Numbered from the stretch's first letter, positions 8,576 through 22,700 are shown. The stretch is 64,000 bases of DNA from Paraoerskovia sediminicola (GCF_030296575.1 NZ_AP027729.1:1736001-1800000); one strand, 5' to 3'. Made by a program: numbers and translations. Notes: generated from the sequence alone by a model not told the origin.

Positions 8576-9356
8576 GACGACCGCCCGCCCGACCCCCGGT
8601 ACCGCTGCCAGCACCGCCGACCCTGAGCCGACCCGATCCCTGCGCCTCGGCGTCGCCGGTCCGGTCGGCACCGGGAAGAGCTCGCTCATCGCGCTGCTGT
8701 GCCGCGAGCTCGACGAGCGCCTGCGCATCGGCGTCATCACGAACGACATCTACACGGACGAGGACGCCCGGTTCCTGCGCTCCGCCGGGGTGCTCGACCC
8801 CGAGCGCATCCGCGCCGTGGAGACGGGCGCCTGCCCGCACACGGCGATCCGCGACGACGTCACCGCGAACCTGCTGGCGGTCGAGGACCTCGAGGCCGAC
8901 TTCGCCCCGCTCGACCTCGTGCTCGTCGAGTCGGGCGGCGACAACCTCACCGCGACCTTCTCCCCGGCGCTCGTGGACGCCCAGATCTTCGTGCTCGACG
9001 TGGCCGGCGGCGGTGACGTGGCGCGCAAGGGCGGCCCGGGCATCGGTCGCGCGGACCTGCTCGTCCTCAACAAGACCGACCTGGCCCCGTACGTCGGGGT
9101 CGACGTGGAGCAGATGGTCGCGGACGCGAACACGGCGCGCGACGGCCGGGACGTCGTCGCGCTCTCGCGCCACGACCGGAGCTCGATCGAGGCCCTGGTC
9201 GCGTGGCTCGACGGTGTGCTCGCCGGGTTCCGTGCGGGCGGCCACGAGCCGGTCGACCCCGGCCCGATGGCGCCGCACTTCCACGCCGACGAGGACGGGA
9301 ACGTCGTCGAGCACTCCCACGCCGACGGTGCGGACGACCACGACCACGCGCACTGA
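8568..9356 (+). CDS. ureG: Urease accessory GTPase UreG with His-rich C-terminal tail
   Basis: A 262-residue SIMIBI GTPase that powers nickel insertion into urease. The P-loop [10 protein letters not shown], the switch segment [14 protein letters not shown], the nickel-binding region [13 protein letters not shown] and the G4 motif NKTDL are all present. The protein ends in a His/Asp-rich extension of about 30 residues ([24 protein letters not shown]) that standard UreG lacks. No ureE is present in this operon, so the tail may replace the UreE nickel store; that role is inferred. It shares one base with the ureD start. Confidence 0.96.
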   Translation: MPETTARPTPGTAASTADPEPTRSLRLGVAGPVGTGKSSLIALLCRELDERLRIGVITNDIYTDEDARFLRSAGVLDPERIRAVETGACPHTAIRDDVTANLLAVEDLEADFAPLDLVLVESGGDNLTATFSPALVDAQIFVLDVAGGGDVARKGGPGIGRADLLVLNKTDLAPYVGVDVEQMVADANTARDGRDVVALSRHDRSSIEALVAWLDGVLAGFRAGGHEPVDPGPMAPHFHADEDGNVVEHSHADGADDHDHAH

Positions 9357-10039
9357 TGACCAGCGTCCGTCTGACGGCGGACTCGCTCGACCTGCGGGAC
9401 GGCGACCTCGCGCTGCGGGTGCTCGGCCGCTCTGCGGGCCGGGCGCGCGTCGGGGTCCTCGCCGGTCGCATGCTGCTCCTGGGCGGTGACGAGGTCGAGC
9501 TGGACGTCGAGGTCGAGGCGGGGTGCCGCCTCGACCTGGTGGAGATCGCCGGGACCGTGGCCCATCACGGTCGCGGCCGGTCGGCGGCGTGGCGCAGCAG
9601 GGTGCGCGTCGGGGCCGACGCCGTCCTGACGTGGGCGGCCGAGCCGTTCGTGGTCAGCGACGGGGCGGACGTCGTCCGGTCGCTCGACGTCGAGATGTCT
9701 GCCGGGTCCCGCGCGGTCGTGCGCGAGGTGCTGGTGCTGGGCCGCAGCGGTCAGGGCGGTGGTGCGCTGCGCTCGCGGACCCGGGTACGGCTCGACGGCG
9801 CGCCTCTGCACGTCGAGGACCTGGACCTCCGGGACGCAGGGCTGCGCGCGTCACCCGCCGTGCTGGGGGCCGCGCGCGTCGTCGACACGCTGTCGTGCTG
9901 GGGGTTCCGCGACGACGGGGACCCGTTGGCCTTGCAGCTCGAGGGCCCGGGCACCGTCGAGCGCTATCTGGGCCGCGACCACCACGAGAGCCCGCTCAGC
10001 CGGCGGTGGGCTCCGCTCTGCGCGGCAGCATCCGCGTGA
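9356..10039 (+). CDS. ureD: Urease accessory protein UreD
   Basis: A 227-residue UreD/UreH, the scaffold that binds urease together with UreF and UreG. Family segments include GVLAGRMLLLGGDEVELDVE and LVEIAGTVAHHGRGRSAAW, then WAAEPFVVSDGADV and an Arg-rich beta-rich body. The ATG at 9356 overlaps the ureG stop (TGATG). It is the last gene of the urease operon. Its 3' end overlaps the convergent nickel permease gene by 44 bp, a tight tail-to-tail arrangement. Confidence 0.88.
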   Translation: MTSVRLTADSLDLRDGDLALRVLGRSAGRARVGVLAGRMLLLGGDEVELDVEVEAGCRLDLVEIAGTVAHHGRGRSAAWRSRVRVGADAVLTWAAEPFVVSDGADVVRSLDVEMSAGSRAVVREVLVLGRSGQGGGALRSRTRVRLDGAPLHVEDLDLRDAGLRASPAVLGAARVVDTLSCWGFRDDGDPLALQLEGPGTVERYLGRDHHESPLSRRWAPLCAAASA

Positions 10040-11065
10040 CGTGGCCGACCACCAGCACCCCGAGGACCGCGAGGACGGCGGCGACGCCCCACCAGGTCGT
10101 GTCGGCGTCGGCGACGGTCGACAGGACCGGCACGTCGACGTGACCGAGGTCCTTCACCAGGTCGGCCAGCAGCACGAGCCCGACGGCGAGGGCCACGGCG
10201 GTCGAGAGCAGGGTGACGGCGAGCGCTGAGCGTCGTCGTGTCGCGGCGTGCGTGTCACCGAGGTGGAACGTGTGCTCGACGAGGGCGCCGTCGAGGGTGT
10301 CGAACAGGGTCATCCCGGCGGCGAAGAGGACGGGGAGCACGGCCAGCGCGGGCCACGGCAGCGTGGCTGCGGCCGTCCCGGTCAGGACGAGGAGCCCGAC
10401 CTCGGTCGCGGTGTCGAAGCCGAGGCCCATGAGCAGGCCGACCCCGAAGAGCTGGCGGGGTCCTCGCACGCGGGCGAGGCGCCCGCGCAGCATCCATGAG
10501 AGCGGGCCACCGGGGGCGCGTCGCCGCCGACCCCTCCGTCATGCTCCTTCGCGGCCCTGCGCATGCGCACCAGCGCGGCGATGCCGAGCCCGGCCACCAG
10601 TGCGAGGGCCGCGACGGCGGCGACCCGGCCGATGGTCGGCAGCATCTGCAGCACCGCCGAGTCCTCGCCCAACGCGATGCGGCCCAGGTGCGGGCTCGCG
10701 ACCACGACGGCGCACATGCCGACGACGACCGACGAGTGACCCAGCGAGAACCAGGTCCCGACCGGGGCCGCGGGGCGGCCTCTCGCGGCCAGGCTGCGCG
10801 CGGACCCGTCGATGACGGCGATGTGGTCGGCGTCGAACGCGTGCCGGGCGCCGAGCGTGTACGCGGTGAGCGCGAGCCCCAGGCCGAGCCCGGCCCCGGC
10901 CGTGCCGGCGTCGCCGATCGCCCAGAACACGAGCGCACCGCCCCAGCCGACGACGTGCAGCACCGCGACGACGACGAGAGCCCTGCGCAGGGCACGGCGC
11001 CGCTCGGCGAGCGGTGCGGGTGACGGGTCGGCGGGCGCAGGGGCGGCAGCTGGCGCTGAGGGCAT
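9996..11065 (-). CDS. NiCoT-family nickel/cobalt permease, with one apparent frameshift
   Basis: A membrane permease of the HoxN/NixA (NiCoT) family, about 356 residues once one C is restored in the run at 10512-10516. The transmembrane-II signature RHAFDADHIAVID is intact and identifies the family; a second conserved motif, LGFDTATEVGLL, lies after the break. Several hydrophobic helices are visible on both sides. It is convergent with the urease operon and most likely supplies nickel for urease. Two 11-bp direct repeats lie 20 bp upstream of the start (11085-11115), probably a control site. Ni rather than Co is inferred from context. Confidence 0.87.
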
Positions 11066-11084
11066 GGGTCAAGCGTGGCACGTC

Positions 11085-11115
11085 CATGTTTCGTGCGGGC
11101 GGGTCATGTTTCGTG
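11085..11115. repeat. Two direct repeats upstream of the nickel permease
   Basis: CATGTTTCGTG occurs at 11085-11095 and again at 11105-11115, a 20-bp period close to two helical turns. The pair sits between the divergent nickel permease (start 11065) and the S33 peptidase (start 11209). The spacing suggests two operators read on the same face of the helix; the bound regulator is unknown. Confidence 0.6.
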
Positions 11116-11208
11116 GAGGGCGACGTGACATCGGTCCTGAACCGGCTGCCGAGGTGGTCTCGGGAACAGCCCGGGACGCGACCGGTCTCGGCGCCGTACG
11201 TTTGGTCT

Positions 11209-12504
11209 GTGACCGCCACCTACACGACGTCCGGCTTCCGTGTCCGCGACCGCTCCGTCCGCGTGCCCGTCGACTGGTCCGACCCGGCGCGCTTCGGGGA
11301 GATCGAGGTCTTCGCCCGCGAGCTGGTCGACCCGGCCCGAGACGGTGAGGACCTGCCGCTGCTGCTGTTCCTCCAGGGCGGTCCGGGCGGCATGGGACCT
11401 CGACCCGGGGCCGGCGGATGGTGGACGACCGCGCTCGAGACCCACCGCGTCGTCCTGCTGGACCAGCGCGGGACGGGACGCTCCTCGCCCGTGGACGAGG
11501 CCGTCGTCCGATCCTTCGGGGACGACGTCGCCCTCGCTGCCGACTACGTCTCCTGCTTCCGTGCCGACGCGATCGTCCGTGACGCCGAGCACCTGAGGAA
11601 CACCGTCTACGGCGGGCGCCCGTGGACGACGCTCGGCCAGTCCTACGGCGGGTTCATCACCCTCACCTACCTGTCGCTCCACCCCGAGGGCCTCACCTCC
11701 TGCCTCACGACCGGCGGCCTGCCGCCGGTCCACGCGTCCGCCGAGGACGTCTACGCCCGGACCTACCCGCGCCAGGTGGCGCGCAACGCGTCCTTCGCGC
11801 GCGACTTCCCCGAGGACGTGGCGACGCTCGGACGCCTCGCCGACGCCGCGTCGTCCGGCACCGTCACGCTGCCCGACGGCGACCGGCTCACGGTCGAGCG
11901 GCTCCAGGTCCTGGGCCAGCCGTTCGGCATGTCCGACGGCGCTCCCGGCCTCCACTGGCTCCTGGACACCGCGTGGGCGTCGGACGGCGCCCCGTCCGAC
12001 GGATTCCTGGCGGCGGTGGGGAGCAGGACGGGGTTCGCGGGCAACCCGCTCTACATGCTGCTGCAGGAGTGCATCTACCACCAGGGTGAGCGCGCGGGCG
12101 GCTGGGCGGCTGCCGAGGAGCACGCGCGGTGGTCGGCATTCGGCGTCGGCGAGCGACCGCTCATGCTCACGGGAGAGGCGACCTACCCGTGGATGTTCGA
12201 GCAGCTGCGCGCTCTGCGCCCGTTCCGGGAGGTCGCCGAGGCGCTCGCCGCCCAGACGTCGTGGCCAGAGCTCTACGACCTCGACCGGCTCGGCGCCAAC
12301 GAGGTGCCGCTCGCATCGATCCAGTACGTCGACGACCCGTACGTCGACCTCGTGCTCGCCACGGACACCGCCGCGAGCGTCGGCGCCGCGACCGTCTGGG
12401 CGACCAACGAGTACCTCCACGACGGGCTCCGGGCCGACGGCGCCCGGATCGTCCCGAAGCTCCTCGACATCGCCGCCGGCCGGTGGGCACCACCGGGAGT
12501 CTGA
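11209..12504 (+). CDS. Alpha/beta-hydrolase, proline iminopeptidase (S33) type
   Basis: A 431-residue alpha/beta-hydrolase. The oxyanion-hole segment FLQGGPGGMGP, then DQRGTGRSSP, the nucleophile elbow GQSYGGFITL and a late conserved TNEYLHDGLRADG carrying the probable catalytic His place it with S33 prolyl aminopeptidases, which release N-terminal proline from peptides. I chose the GTG at 11209 because homologues begin near TSGFRVRDRSVRVPVDW; upstream in-frame starts run into the divergent promoter region. There is no signal peptide, so it is probably cytoplasmic. The next gene encodes a proline symporter, suggesting linked proline use. Confidence 0.88.
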   Translation: MTATYTTSGFRVRDRSVRVPVDWSDPARFGEIEVFARELVDPARDGEDLPLLLFLQGGPGGMGPRPGAGGWWTTALETHRVVLLDQRGTGRSSPVDEAVVRSFGDDVALAADYVSCFRADAIVRDAEHLRNTVYGGRPWTTLGQSYGGFITLTYLSLHPEGLTSCLTTGGLPPVHASAEDVYARTYPRQVARNASFARDFPEDVATLGRLADAASSGTVTLPDGDRLTVERLQVLGQPFGMSDGAPGLHWLLDTAWASDGAPSDGFLAAVGSRTGFAGNPLYMLLQECIYHQGERAGGWAAAEEHARWSAFGVGERPLMLTGEATYPWMFEQLRALRPFREVAEALAAQTSWPELYDLDRLGANEVPLASIQYVDDPYVDLVLATDTAASVGAATVWATNEYLHDGLRADGARIVPKLLDIAAGRWAPPGV

Positions 12505-12863
12505 CGGCCCGGTCTGTTGCCTGCGTCGGGGCTGGGGCCCGTCAGGGGTCGCTTCGACGAGACGATCTGTCCTGACAGGTGGACGATTCGCGGACGACTT
12601 GCGGACGACTTGTGAACGTCCGTTCTGTCCGGCATGCGTAAGACCGCCGGCGACCGGCGCAGGCGCGCTCTGCTGCGGCTAGGAGCAGCCGGATCGGCTG
12701 ATCGGGCCGATCTCCCGCGAGTCGTAGGAAGCTCCCGGGCGACCTCCGCGCGGTCCGAGCGGGGCCACGCCGCTTGACGTCCGGGGGTCCCGCTCTGCCA
12801 GTGTCTGCGGCTTTGGCCGCGCCTCGGCGCGCGCACCTCGACGTATTGGAGTGGAGTAACCGG
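12505..12863. other. Intergenic region before putP
   Basis: I see no coding frame with support. The stretch holds a perfect tandem duplication of GCGGACGACTT at 12590-12611 inside a wider run of GGACGA-type elements. It should also carry the putP promoter. A TTGACG at 12773 could be a -35 element but no good -10 follows it. Confidence 0.4.
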
Positions 12864-14366
12864 ATGAGTGATCAGGCATATCAGACGATCGCGATCGTCA
12901 TATACATGGCAGGCATGCTGTTCATCGGCTACATGGCGTATCGGAGGACGAGCGACCTCGACGACTACATGCTGGGTGGACGCAAGCTCCACCCGGCGGC
13001 GGCGGCCCTCAGCGCAGGGGCCTCCGACATGTCGGCGTGGCTGCTCCTGGGTCTCCCCGGTGCGATCTACGCCGCGGGACTCGTCGAGGCCTGGATCGCG
13101 GTCGGGCTGACGATCGGTGCCTGGCTCAACTGGAAGTTCGTGGCTCCGAGGCTCCGCGCGTACACCGAGGTGTCGCACAACTCGATCACGATCCCGAGCT
13201 TCTTCGAGAACCGCCTGAAGGACACGTCGCACACCATCCGCATCGCGGCCGGCGTCATCGTGCTGGTCTTCTTCACCTTCTACGTCTCCTCCGGCATGGT
13301 CGCGGGCGGCAAGTTCTTCGAGAGCTCGTTCGACCAGAACTACCTGACCGGCATGTTCATCGTCGCCGGTGCGACGCTCGCGTACACCCTCTTCGGCGGG
13401 TTCCTCGGTGCCACGTGGACCGACGTCGCCCAGGGCACCCTGATGCTCCTCGCCCTCATCGCCGTGCCGCTCGTCGCGCTCAGCGACATCGGCGGCTGGA
13501 CCGCGGCCAAGGACGCGATCCTCGCCGAGGACGGCAGCGTCGGGACCACCCACCTGTCGTTCGTGGCAGGTGCGAGCTTCGTCAGCATCCTGTCCGCTGC
13601 AGCGTGGGGACTCGGCTACTTCGGCCAGCCCCACATCATCGTGCGCTTCATGGCGATGCGGACCCCGCAGGACGCCAAGGTCGGCCGTCGCATCGGTATC
13701 TCCTGGATGGTGCTCTCGGCGGTCGGCGCGGTGTTCACCGGCCTGATCGGTGTCGCCTACTTCAACGCGTCGAACGCGACGCTGGACGACCCCGAGACCG
13801 TCTTCCTCGAGCTGTCGCAGATCCTGTTCCACCCGCTGATCGCCGGCCTGATCCTCGCGGCGGTGCTCGCTGCGATCATGTCGACGATCTCGTCGCAGCT
13901 CATCGTCTGCTCGTCGGCACTCGTCGAGGACCTCTACAACATCGTGGGTCGGCCGCTCGAGCCGAAGAAGCAGGTCTGGCTCGGCCGTGCAGGCGTGCTG
14001 ACCGTCGCGGTCGTCGCCATCCTCATCGCGCTCGACCCGGGCGGCTCGATCCTCGACCTGGTCGGCTTCGCCTGGGCCGGGTTCGGTGCGGCGTTCGGCC
14101 CGATCATCATCCTCAGCCTCTACTGGCGTGGGCTCTCCCGCTGGGGCGCGCTGTCCGGGATGGTCGCGGGCGCCGTGGTCGCCTTCGCATGGGGGCAGTC
14201 GAGCCTCGGCGACACGCTGTACGAGATCGTCCCCGGCTTCGCGACCTGCATGATCGTCGCGGTCGTCGTCAGCCTGGCGCTCAAGCCCGACAACGCGGAG
14301 ATCACCGAGGAGTTCGACGCAGCGGTGAAGGCCTCGGGCAAGCAGCCGGTGACCACCGGCGCCTGA
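12864..14366 (+). CDS. putP: Sodium/proline symporter
   Basis: A 500-residue sodium:solute symporter of the SSS family, PutP type. It has about 13 hydrophobic helices, and LGGRKLHPAAAALSAGASDMSAWLLLGLPGA spans the sodium/proline site region in two blocks. WLNWKFVAPRLRAYTE and GLGYFGQPHIIVRFMA are also typical. The ATG at 12864 follows GGAGTGGAG and opens MSDQAYQTIAIVIYMAGM; the longer frame upstream is not conserved. A long perfect hairpin follows the gene. Proline specificity is inferred from family resemblance and from the adjacent prolyl-peptidase-like gene. Confidence 0.92.
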   Translation: MSDQAYQTIAIVIYMAGMLFIGYMAYRRTSDLDDYMLGGRKLHPAAAALSAGASDMSAWLLLGLPGAIYAAGLVEAWIAVGLTIGAWLNWKFVAPRLRAYTEVSHNSITIPSFFENRLKDTSHTIRIAAGVIVLVFFTFYVSSGMVAGGKFFESSFDQNYLTGMFIVAGATLAYTLFGGFLGATWTDVAQGTLMLLALIAVPLVALSDIGGWTAAKDAILAEDGSVGTTHLSFVAGASFVSILSAAAWGLGYFGQPHIIVRFMAMRTPQDAKVGRRIGISWMVLSAVGAVFTGLIGVAYFNASNATLDDPETVFLELSQILFHPLIAGLILAAVLAAIMSTISSQLIVCSSALVEDLYNIVGRPLEPKKQVWLGRAGVLTVAVVAILIALDPGGSILDLVGFAWAGFGAAFGPIIILSLYWRGLSRWGALSGMVAGAVVAFAWGQSSLGDTLYEIVPGFATCMIVAVVVSLALKPDNAEITEEFDAAVKASGKQPVTTGA

Positions 14367-14453
14367 GCATCACGACCCGCGCGCAGCGCGACGGACGAAC
14401 CGAGCTGAGCGAGTAGGCCTCTAGGGCCCACAAGACACCAGCTTCGCCCAGTA

Positions 14454-14487
14454 CGAGCCCGGTACGGCATACGCCGTACCGGGCTCG
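14454..14487. terminator. Intrinsic hairpin terminator after putP
   Basis: CGAGCCCGGTACGGC (14454-14468) and its exact complement GCCGTACCGGGCTCG (14473-14487) flank an ATAC loop. This 15-bp perfect stem lies about 90 bp after the putP stop and before the rRNA leader. Confidence 0.75.
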
Positions 14488-14813
14488 TCGCGTCAGGCGG
14501 GCCTTCCGGCGGCCTCCGAGGCAGCGGTGGTGCACCCAGCGTGCGCGAGTGCCCGCGGGGTCGGGGCTCAGGTCGTCCCGTTCGCGGGTGCTGTGTCCTG
14601 ACGCCGGCCTCAGACGATGTCCGACAGCCCCAGGTGGCTGGTGGTGCACCTGCGTGGGCGCTTGTTCACAGACGACGTGGGCGCCGGGTGTGGGCGCGTG
14701 TTCTGTCGCCTTGGGCAGGTGGTTTGCGGCGTGTTCCGGGCCTTTGTGCGCGTGCGTGGGGTCTGCAGCGCGCGCGCTGGGGGCGGGTGTGGTGGTGGTC
14801 ACCGCGGAAGGGT

Positions 14814-14842
14814 TTGGAGTCGGTCGGGAGGGCGTGTAATGT
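14814..14842 (+). promoter_or_regulatory. Candidate upstream rRNA promoter
   Basis: TTGGAG at 14814-14819 is followed by a 17-bp spacer and TAATGT at 14837-14842. It resembles a housekeeping sigma-factor promoter and lies about 530 bp before the 16S gene. Confidence 0.5.
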
Positions 14843-15017
14843 TCTCGGAGTCAGCCCGACAGGGTGTGACGGACACGGATCCTGGGTTTGGCTCGGGGGA
14901 GTGCCGCTCTTCGTGAGCGTGGTGCCGGTGGCCGTCTGCTTCGGGTTGGAACCCTTGGTGTGGTTCTGGTGGGTGTGTGCGCTGTGCGTGCTGCTTGTCG
15001 GGGCGGGATCGTGGGGC

Positions 15018-15046
15018 TGGACTGCAGGGTGTGGGTCTGGTAGGTT
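15018..15046 (+). promoter_or_regulatory. Candidate proximal rRNA promoter
   Basis: TGGACT at 15018-15023, a 17-bp spacer and TAGGTT at 15041-15046 match the actinobacterial rRNA promoter form TTGACT-N17-TANNNT. It is about 60 bp upstream of the boxA-like leader element. Confidence 0.6.
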
Positions 15047-15108
15047 GGAGAGGTTGCCCCGGGTCTGGTTGGTCACTGGTTGTGGCTGGTTGGGACGGTG
15101 CGCGTCGG

Positions 15109-15135
15109 TTGTTTGAGAACTCAACAGTGTGCTTG
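15109..15135 (+). promoter_or_regulatory. boxA-like rRNA antitermination/processing leader element
   Basis: TTGTTTGAGAACTCAACAG continuing to GTGTGCTTG matches the conserved actinobacterial rRNA leader motif associated with boxA-type antitermination and pre-rRNA processing. A related element, TTGCTTGAGAACTGCACAG, recurs before the 23S gene at 17335. Confidence 0.7.
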
Positions 15136-15369
15136 ATAGTCAATGCCATTTGCTCTGGCTTGTCTGGTGTGTGTCTCGTTGTGGGGCGCCTGCCGGGTGG
15201 TCGGGGTTTTTAATGGTCAAACAGATACAGAAACGTTAGTTTTTGTCTCTTTTGCCAAGGTTTAACTATGGCTGTCGGTCTCGCTCTTTTCCGGGTGGGT
15301 CTGGTGGTTGTTTCGTATGATTGTTGACTGCTTGTGCCTCTTTGGGGTGTGGGTGGTTGATGTTGATCA

Positions 15370-20522
<5,153 letters not shown>

Positions 20523-20544
20523 ACCAACAAACATTGCTATGCAC

Positions 20545-20562
20545 GCGTCCACTGTGCGGTTC
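20545..20562 (+). other. 3' arm of the pre-23S processing stem
   Basis: Complementary to 17343-17360 across the 23S gene (18 positions, one G-U). It lies 22 bp after the estimated 3' end of mature 23S rRNA. Confidence 0.75.
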
Positions 20563-20641
20563 CCGAGAAACGGGCACCACCCCCCACACCACACCCCACA
20601 GGTGCAGTGTGAAAACAGGGGGAACCCGACAACTCGATAAA

Positions 20642-20760
20642 GTTACGGCGGTCACAGCGAAGGGGAAACGCCCGGTCCCATTCCGAACCCGGAAGCTAAG
20701 CCCTTCAGCGCCGATGGTACTGCCCTGGGAACGGGGTGGGAGAGTAGGACGCCGCCGGAC
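20642..20760 (+). rRNA. rrf: 5S ribosomal RNA
   Basis: About 119 nt starting GTTACGGCGGTCACAGCG and ending GACGCCGCCGGAC, whose ends pair to form helix I. The internal segment CCCGGTCCCATTCCGAACC is the conserved loop B/C region. It lies about 120 bp after the 23S gene and is followed at once by a strong terminator. Confidence 0.96.
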
Positions 20761-20769
20761 AACCATTCA

Positions 20770-20803
20770 CCGAAGACCCACCCCACCCGGGGTGGGTCTT
20801 CGG
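20770..20803 (+). terminator. Intrinsic terminator of the rRNA operon
   Basis: CCGAAGACCCACCCC (20770-20784) and GGGGTGGGTCTTCGG (20789-20803) form a perfect 15-bp stem with an ACCC loop, followed by CATTTCT. It ends the rRNA operon 10 bp after 5S. Confidence 0.9.
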
Positions 20804-21048
20804 CATTTCTGCGAGGACCTGCACCCGAGCGTCCGCCCCCGTGTGCACACGCGCCAGGGTGCACGCGCCGACGAGTGCAGGTGTGCCGGCGCGAGGTCGC
20901 GGGCCTTGTCACCTGGTGGTCGCGTGAGGCGGGGCCGCCTCCGCGGTGTTTCGGATCACATCGATTATCGAGTCATAGGTCGGCGCCTGGGGCGTCTCAT
21001 CACCAGAAGGCGCGGAACCCGTCCGCACCGCGAGCTGGGGTGGAGCAC

Positions 21049-21285
21049 ATGGCACGAGCAAAGGCTGTTGACGGAACGAAGGTCGCCGGGTACGGGGCGT
21101 TCTGGGTCGTCCTGCTCCTGATGTGCGTCGCACTGTTCAGCGCGGGGGGCTACATGGGTTCCGTCCTGGGCTCGTCGACGAACGACCAGGTGATGTCGAA
21201 CCCTGGCCACGTGAATGTCGCACACGGCTCGATGGTCACGCCGGCCCCCGCCGAGGACGCGGCGTCCGGTACGGGTACCGACTGA
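21049..21285 (+). CDS. Small single-pass membrane protein, first of a tandem pair
   Basis: A 78-residue protein of unknown function. A charged N-terminus is followed by one hydrophobic segment, FWVVLLLMCVALFSAGGYMG, and a short polar tail with SVLGSSTNDQVMSNPGHVNV. The ATG at 21049 has GGGGTGGAG just upstream. The next gene encodes a clear paralogue with the same core (FW, LLL, ALFS, GG.MGSVLGSSTN.QV..NPG). Predicted topology is a single transmembrane helix. I do not recognise the family. It lies just after the rRNA operon terminator. Confidence 0.7.
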   Translation: MARAKAVDGTKVAGYGAFWVVLLLMCVALFSAGGYMGSVLGSSTNDQVMSNPGHVNVAHGSMVTPAPAEDAASGTGTD

Positions 21286-21407
21286 GCGGTCCGTGGGGCC
21301 AGCTCGACGGCCGACGTCACAGCTGGTCGACCCGTCGTCTCGGGGGCGCGCCACGTACGATGGAGCTACAGCACAGCGTGGTGTCGAACCAGTTCGAACC
21401 CCGAGAA

Positions 21408-21629
21408 ATGACGTGCCACGTGGCTGCTGCAACGACGAACGACCGGACCGCTGGACGCTACGGCGTCTTCTGGGCCACGACCCTCCTCCTCTGCCTGGCG
21501 CTGTTCAGCGTCGGCGGTGCCATGGGCTCGGTGCTCGGGTCGTCGACCAACGTCCAGGTGTCCACGAACCCCGGCTCCGTCGACATCGTCGAGGGCGTCG
21601 TGACGCCGCGGACCGCGCCGGCGAGCTGA
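21408..21629 (+). CDS. Small single-pass membrane protein, second of a tandem pair
   Basis: A 73-residue paralogue of the preceding gene, sharing YG.FW, a hydrophobic helix (LLLCLALFSVGGAMG) and the motif SVLGSSTN followed by QVSTNPGSVDIVEG. Function is unknown. The start is uncertain: ATG 21408, GTG 21420 and ATG 21360 are all in frame, and none has a strong ribosome-binding site. Conservation with the paralogue begins after residue 15, so any of them keeps the core. A long bidirectional terminator follows. Confidence 0.65.
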   Translation: MTCHVAAATTNDRTAGRYGVFWATTLLLCLALFSVGGAMGSVLGSSTNVQVSTNPGSVDIVEGVVTPRTAPAS

Positions 21630-21702
21630 CAGACCGAGCCGGCAGGGAGGCCGGTGACGGTCTGGATGGGTGGCGATCGGCCGGGCCACCTCGGACACCA
21701 AC

Positions 21703-21742
21703 GACGAAGGGGCGTCGGGCACAAGCCCGACGCCCCTTCGTC
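21703..21742. terminator. Bidirectional hairpin terminator
   Basis: GACGAAGGGGCGTCGGGC (21703-21720) and its exact complement (21725-21742) flank an ACAA loop. This 18-bp perfect stem separates the plus-strand small genes from the minus-strand sugar transporter and can end transcription from both sides. Confidence 0.85.
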
Positions 21743-21797
21743 ATGTCCGGCGAGCTACGCCGTCCGACGCCGCCCTACCGTGATTGCTGCCCTACGG

Positions 21798-22700
21798 TCA
21801 GCCCTTCACCGAGCCCGACATCAGCCCACCGACGAAGTACTTGCCGAGGATGATGTAGACGACGAGCGTCGGCAACGAGGCGAACAGGGCGCCTGCCATG
21901 GAGACCCCGTAGTTCTGGAGCATGGCACCGTTCGCGAGGTTGTTGAGCGCGAGGGTGACCGGGCCGTTCTGGCTGCTCGAGAAGAACACGGCGAACAGGA
22001 AGTCGTTCCAGGCCGACGTGAACTGCCAGATCAGGACGACCACGAAGCTCGGTACCGAGATCGGCAGGATCACGGACCAGTAGGTCCGCAGCATGCCGGC
22101 CCCGTCGACGCGCGACGCCTCGACGAGCTCGTGCGGGATCGTCATGTAGTAGTTGCGGAAGATGAGCGTGGTGATCGGGATCCCGTAGATGACGTGGAGC
22201 AGGATCAGCGACGGGACGCCGCTCGGGATGTTCGCGTCGAGGAAGATCTGCAGGAGCGGGATCATCACCGCCTGGTAGGGGATGAACATCCCGAACAGGA
22301 TCAGGGTGAAGACCAGGTTCGCTCCCCGGAAGCTCCATCGGGCCAGGACGAACCCGTTGAGCGACCCGAGGAATGCCGCGATGATCGACGCGGGGATGAC
22401 CATCTGGAAGGTGCGCCACAGGGCCGGCGAGAGCGCCGTCCAGGCGTCCTGCCAGTTCTGCATGGTCCAGGTCTCGGGCAGGTTCCACGCTCGCGTGGGT
22501 GACGCGTCACCGGCGCCCTTGAAGCTCGTGATGAACAGGACGTAGACCGGGACGAGGACGACCATGATGCCGAGGACCAGCGCGACGTAGCGCAGGGTCC
22601 GGGCGAGGCCGAAGCGCTCGCGGCCCTTGTCCTGGCGCAGCCGGACCGGCTGACCGGTCGCGTCCTTCGGGGGTACGGGGGTGCTGACGGTCGTCGACAT
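21798..22700 (-). CDS. Carbohydrate ABC transporter permease (CUT1, MalG-like)
   Basis: A 300-residue inner-membrane permease with six predicted helices. The EAA loop that contacts the ATPase is visible as ELVEASRVDGAGMLRTYWSVILPI. The C-terminus is typical of MalG-type subunits (GKYFVGGLMSGSVKG). The start at 22700 shares a base with the stop of the partner permease, so the two are coupled. No ATPase gene is nearby; CUT1 systems of Actinobacteria commonly share an MsiK-type ATPase encoded elsewhere, which I infer here. Confidence 0.92.
   Translation of the reverse strand: MSTTVSTPVPPKDATGQPVRLRQDKGRERFGLARTLRYVALVLGIMVVLVPVYVLFITSFKGAGDASPTRAWNLPETWTMQNWQDAWTALSPALWRTFQMVIPASIIAAFLGSLNGFVLARWSFRGANLVFTLILFGMFIPYQAVMIPLLQIFLDANIPSGVPSLILLHVIYGIPITTLIFRNYYMTIPHELVEASRVDGAGMLRTYWSVILPISVPSFVVVLIWQFTSAWNDFLFAVFFSSSQNGPVTLALNNLANGAMLQNYGVSMAGALFASLPTLVVYIILGKYFVGGLMSGSVKG

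Larger units (their letters stand above)
14488..15369 (+). other. rRNA operon upstream and leader region, no protein gene
   Basis: About 880 bp lower in GC than its surroundings, with many G/T-rich runs. The open frames here lack family motifs, normal codon bias and good ribosome-binding sites, so I call no gene. The region carries two promoter-like pairs (14814-14842 and 15018-15046) and a boxA-type leader element at 15109-15135 ahead of the 16S gene. Confidence 0.7.

Noticed and set aside
14541-15116. Open frames upstream of the rRNA operon
   Set aside because: They lack family motifs, normal third-position GC bias and ribosome-binding sites. The region is the rRNA promoter and leader.
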